The translations under genes were made by a program, and so were the position numbers. Below are positions 24,103 through 26,828 of a DNA stretch of 26,828 nt, piece by piece. The stretch comes from JAEUMD01 sp050250815 (GTDB lineage Bacteria; Pseudomonadota; Alphaproteobacteria; Rhizobiales; Hyphomicrobiaceae), in contig JBFWNY010000046.1 of assembly GCA_050250815.1 (NCBI GenBank), positions 1 to 26,828 on the forward strand, read 5' to 3'. The notes below the pieces were generated by a model, which was not told where the DNA came from, did not search any database, and was given only the letters and a program-made list of their open reading frames with translations. Position 1 is the first letter of the stretch. Every line of letters starts with the position of its first letter.

Positions 24103-24317
24103 CTGCTTCCCTGGGACCGGCGTCACCCATTCGTGAGTGGCATTTGAGCGTGCCCTTTGACATGAAGGCGCATGCCAGGAGATGCTATCTGCATCGATGT
24201 TTGTTGCTGCTTGCCCGCTCCCGCGACACGCGACTGCGAAGCGGTCGTGCCGCAGGTGAGCCCGAGGATCCGAACTTGCAAATATTCGCCCGTTCTCCGG
24301 TCCCAATCCGCGACGTG

Positions 24318-25103
24318 ATGCGGCGGAGGGCTGTCGTGCTGCTGGCCTTGTGCGCGACCCTCACCGCCTCCGTTGCCACCGCCGGTACTCGTGCGATGGC
24401 GGTCGGCGCAGGTGACCCCGCAGCCGAGGGCGAAGCTCCGCCGCCTGTTTCTGCCGTGGTGGAGCTGTTCACGAGCCAGGGCTGCTCGTCCTGCCCGCCG
24501 GCCGACCGGCTGTTTGAGACCTACGTCAAGCGCCTCGACATCGTCGCTATCTCGCTACCGGTCGACATCTGGGACTATCTGGGCTGGGCCGATACGCTGG
24601 CCTCGCCGCGTAATACCGCGCGTCAGAGGTCGTATGCCAAGCAGCGTGGCGACGGCGCCGTCTACACGCCGCAGATCGTCGTCAACGGCGTTGCACATGC
24701 CGTGGGCTCGGACCAGTCCCAGATCGAGCGGCAGATCGCCAAGACCACGCTCGCCTTCGCCCAGCGGCGCGTGCCGATCAAGTTCTGGCGCACGAGCAGC
24801 ATGGTCATGATCGAAGCCGCCGCCGCTGCCCCCGACAGCAAGCCGCGTCCGGCCACGATCTGGCTCGCCGCCGTCGAAGACCATGTCGACGTCGAGATTC
24901 AGCGCGGCGAGAACCGCGGTCGGGCCGTGCGCTATTTCAACGTCGTGCGCGAGCTTATTCCTGTCGGCCTATGGGCTGGCGAAGCGGTGCAGGTGAGCCT
25001 GCCCGCGCAGGCCGTGCTGAAGCCCGGAGTCGTGCGCTACGCCGTGCTGCTGCAGGAGGGCACAACCGGGCCAATACTGGGCGCGGCGTGGCTCGGCCTG
25101 TAG
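24318..25103 (+). CDS. DUF1223 secreted thioredoxin-like protein
   Basis: A 261-residue protein from MRRRAVVLLALCATLTASVA, a clear signal peptide. The mature part has AVVELFTSQGCSSCPPADRL with a CSSC pair, VDIWDYLGWADTLASPRNTA, and TPQIVVNGVAHAVGSD, the defining DUF1223 segments. The fold is predicted to be thioredoxin-like, and the CxxC suggests a redox role in the cell envelope, but no reaction has been established for the family that I can name. The frame is open upstream to 24144, but those residues lack protein character and would bury the signal peptide. DUF1223 genes commonly lie next to acnA in this order (from memory); here the RTX gene intervenes. Confidence 0.88.
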   Translation: MRRRAVVLLALCATLTASVATAGTRAMAVGAGDPAAEGEAPPPVSAVVELFTSQGCSSCPPADRLFETYVKRLDIVAISLPVDIWDYLGWADTLASPRNTARQRSYAKQRGDGAVYTPQIVVNGVAHAVGSDQSQIERQIAKTTLAFAQRRVPIKFWRTSSMVMIEAAAAAPDSKPRPATIWLAAVEDHVDVEIQRGENRGRAVRYFNVVRELIPVGLWAGEAVQVSLPAQAVLKPGVVRYAVLLQEGTTGPILGAAWLGL

Positions 25104-25136
25104 CGCCCATGGGACACTGAGCACGAGACTTCGCTC

Positions 25137-25844
25137 TCAGACCCGCTCTATTCCGAACTCCCGGCGGAACACGATCATCCCTTTTTGTGTGATGGCGAGT
25201 GCGCGTGTGCCCTCTTCGCGCCTGACCCACGTTTGCTTGAGCGCAGTGTCCAGCAGCGCCGCACCCACCGCGCCCGCCAGATGCGGCCGCCGTTCACTCC
25301 AATCGAGGCAGGGGCGGCAGAGCACCCGACGCCGGGCTTTCGCGCGCCCTCCGACACGCTCCTCACTTGGCAGGGCAAGTCCCACGTGTTCGAGGAACGC
25401 CCATCCCTCCGATGTCAGCCGGGCGCCATCCGTGTCCATGACGAGCCTGCCGCGCTCGACCAGCGCTTCGGCAAGCGTCACTCCCAGACGCCCGGCGATA
25501 TGGTCGTAGCAGGTTCGCGCGCGCCGTAACGCGGCCTCGGCCGGACCCGTCCGCTTGCATGGCACAGGAGCCTGCGCGGCGACCTGCAGGATGCCCTCGA
25601 TCATGCGGCCGACATCGGCCGATGCAATCTGGAAGTAGCGGTGCCGGCCCTGCGCCGCCACGGCGATCAGGCCCGCCTCCAGCAGCCGCGCCAGGTGGCC
25701 GCTCGCTGTTTGCGGCGTCACGCCGCCAACCCGCGCCAGTTCGGACGCCGTCAGTGCGCGCCGATCCATGAGCGCGAGCATCATCATCGAGCGCGGCGGC
25801 TCCGCCAGCATGGCCGCGATCTGCGAGAAGCGCGCGCCGCTCAT
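25137..25844 (-). CDS. ArsR-type winged-helix transcription regulator
   Basis: A 235-residue protein starting MSGARFSQIAAMLAEPPRSM. Residues ~15-75 are a winged helix: ALTASELARVGGVTPQTASG, HLARLLEAGLIAVAAQGRHR, YFQIA. The C-terminal half, outside classic ArsR, has ARTCYDHIAGRLGVTLAEAL and RRVLCRPCLDWSERRPHLAG, with four cysteines in all (also VPCKR), then a final DNA-binding-like segment. Such long ArsR proteins occur widely in proteobacteria. The cysteines might sense metal or oxidation; this is inference. GGAGG lies 9 bases before ATG 25844. It is divergent from the DUF1127 gene, whose promoter it may control, and convergent with DUF1223. Confidence 0.87.
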   Translation of the reverse strand: MSGARFSQIAAMLAEPPRSMMMLALMDRRALTASELARVGGVTPQTASGHLARLLEAGLIAVAAQGRHRYFQIASADVGRMIEGILQVAAQAPVPCKRTGPAEAALRRARTCYDHIAGRLGVTLAEALVERGRLVMDTDGARLTSEGWAFLEHVGLALPSEERVGGRAKARRRVLCRPCLDWSERRPHLAGAVGAALLDTALKQTWVRREEGTRALAITQKGMIVFRREFGIERV

Positions 25845-25963
25845 CGTTCCGCCCTCCGTTCTCTCGCCTTCGAAGCCCGTGCCCGGTCCTGTCACACGCG
25901 CGCCTGAACTTGCTTCGGCGGCGCCCGAAGCATCGAGCCGCAGAGCCGTTCTATTGCCGGCGC

Positions 25964-26176
25964 ATGAGCACAGCGCCCGACACATCCGTTTCGCCCGCCG
26001 GACCGGCAACGGCCCCCGGCATCGCCCGCCGCCTCGGCCTCAGGCTTGGCCTATGGCTGCGGCGCTCCCGCACGCGCGCGCAGCTTAGCCAGCTTGAAGC
26101 ACGGCTGGTCCGCGATGCCGGTCTCACGTCCGCGCAGCGGCGGCGCGAAGTTGCCAAGTGGTTCTGGCAGCCGTGA
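25964..26176 (+). CDS. DUF1127 small protein
   Basis: A 70-residue protein MSTAPDTSVSPAGPATAPGI with an arginine-rich C-terminal half: LWLRRSRTRAQLSQLEARLV, then RDAGLTSAQRRREVAKWFWQ. This is the DUF1127 (YjiS-like) motif: an arginine-rich helix, a conserved R-D-x-G-L and an aromatic end. Family members in other alphaproteobacteria are linked to small-RNA regulation and to phosphate and carbon metabolism; no role is known here. It is 119 bases from the divergent ArsR gene. Confidence 0.82.
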   Translation: MSTAPDTSVSPAGPATAPGIARRLGLRLGLWLRRSRTRAQLSQLEARLVRDAGLTSAQRRREVAKWFWQP

Positions 26177-26196
26177 CGCTGCACGGCCATCGCACC

Positions 26197-26812
26197 TCAG
26201 GGGACGAAGCCCCGGTTGCGCAATAGCCCATCCACCTTTGGCGCGCGTCCGCGGAACGCGATGTAGGCTTCGGCCGGATCGCGCCGGTTGCCCGCCGCAT
26301 AGACGAACTTCTTCAGCCGCGCCGCGATCCGCTTGTCGAAGATGTCGCCGGCTTCCTCGAACGCTGCAAAGGCGTCCGCATCCATCACCTCCGACCACAT
26401 GTAGCTGTAGTAGCCCGCCGCATAGCCAGAGACGATGTGCATGAAGTGGGGCAACCGGTGGCGCATGGCAATTTCCTCGGGCATGCCGATCCCCGACAGC
26501 ACTTCGCGCTCGAACGCATCGACATCGAGAGCCTCGCCATCTTGCGCACGCGAGTAGAGCGCCATGTCGGCAAGCGCAGAGGCCGTGAACTCCACCGTCG
26601 CGAAGCCCTGGTTGAAGTTGCGCGCGGCCTTCAGGCGTTCGATGAGTCGCGCCGGCATCGGCTTGCCCGTCTCGTGATGCAATGCGAAGCGGCCCAAGAC
26701 CTCCGGGCGCAGCAACCAGTGCTCATAGAGCTGCGATGGCAGCTCCACGAAGTCACGACTCACCGACGTGCCCGACAACGTCGGATAGGTGACGTCCGAC
26801 AGCAAGCCGTGC
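26197..26812 (-). CDS. M3-family metallopeptidase (Dcp/oligopeptidase A-like), C-terminal part
   Basis: The C-terminal ~205 residues of an M3 zinc peptidase. Genomic sequence begins at LHGLLSDVTYPTLSGT, normally directly after the HExGHA zinc motif, and continues SRDFVELPSQLYEHWLLRPE, then NFNQGFATVEFTASALADMA, MPEEIAMRHRLPHFMHIVSG, and YAAGYYSYMWSEVMDADAFA with the tyrosines that contact substrate. It ends FRGRAPKVDGLLRNRGFVP, the family's usual C-terminus. These enzymes cut short peptides, either dipeptides from the C-terminus (Dcp) or internally (OpdA). The zinc motif and the N-terminal two-thirds are missing because the contig ends in adapter sequence at 26813. Confidence 0.92.
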
Positions 26813-26828
26813 AGATCGGAAGAGCGTC
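26813..26828 (+). other. Illumina adapter read-through, not genomic
   Basis: AGATCGGAAGAGCGTC equals the first 16 bases of the standard Illumina TruSeq adapter read-through for one side. The translated M3 peptidase departs from the invariant GHALHG order exactly here: the residues before LHG read RSSD instead of the zinc motif. Confidence 0.93.

Noticed and set aside
1..26828. tRNA, rRNA, insertion sequences, phage genes or a toxin-antitoxin pair.
   Set aside because: None was seen on either strand; the XRE-type gene at 1252-1887 has no toxin-like neighbour.

Overview
The window looks like one complete short contig from a high-GC alphaproteobacterium, most likely Hyphomicrobiales (Rhizobiales). 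Supporting signs are a divergent acnA / ccmABCD-ccmG block, a DUF1223 secreted protein, a DUF1127 small protein, the ethylmalonyl-CoA pathway pair (mesaconyl-CoA hydratase plus a CitE-like malyl-CoA enzyme) upstream of sdhCDA, and 16S-type (rpsP) and SRP (ffh) genes with long alphaproteobacterial-style tails. No rRNA, tRNA, CRISPR array, insertion sequence or phage gene was seen. The last 16 bases match the Illumina adapter AGATCGGAAGAGCGTC, so the right edge is a sequencing artefact.

Layout, left to right. 1-554: 3' part of a UbiH/COQ6-type FAD monooxygenase (+). 675-4114 (all -): ffh, rpsP, an XRE-type helix-turn-helix protein with a GrlR-like C-terminal domain, then rimM; trmD and rplS, usual partners of rimM, are not here. 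An intrinsic terminator after rpsP separates the regulator gene from the ribosomal genes. 4099-4861: a degenerate frame that looks like the 3' remnant of a secreted LprI-type protein, and the actP terminator. 4861-6861 (-): yjcH (DUF485) and actP, an acetate/cation symporter unit, preceded by about 650 bases of non-coding, lower-GC DNA. 7509-8117 (-): an unrecognised protein. 8314-10975 (-): sdhC-sdhD-sdhA, with no sdhB. 11166-14480 (-): a renalase-like FAD oxidoreductase, mesaconyl-CoA hydratase and a CitE-like malyl-CoA thioesterase/lyase. 14681-16640 (+): pyridoxal kinase, beta-carbonic anhydrase, a small lipoprotein. 16678-19661 (-): ccmA-ccmB-ccmC-ccmD-ccmG. 20042-22762 (+): aconitase, behind a long, potentially structured leader and closed by a strong terminator. 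22978-24102 (+): an all-repeat RTX protein built from 108-base tandem repeats. 24318-25103 (+): DUF1223. 25137-25844 (-): ArsR-type regulator with a Cys-rich C-terminal half, divergent from a DUF1127 gene (25964-26176). 26197-26812 (-): C-terminal part of an M3 (Dcp/oligopeptidase A-like) metallopeptidase, cut at its zinc motif by the adapter.

Taken together, much of the window serves two-carbon metabolism: acetate uptake (ActP), ethylmalonyl-CoA steps, succinate dehydrogenase and aconitase; the ccm genes supply cytochrome c maturation. I did not find a convincing new multi-gene defence or biosynthetic system. The most unusual local items are the HTH-GrlR regulator inside the ribosomal gene cluster, the missing sdhB, the folded aconitase leader, the RTX repeat protein and the adapter at the contig end.
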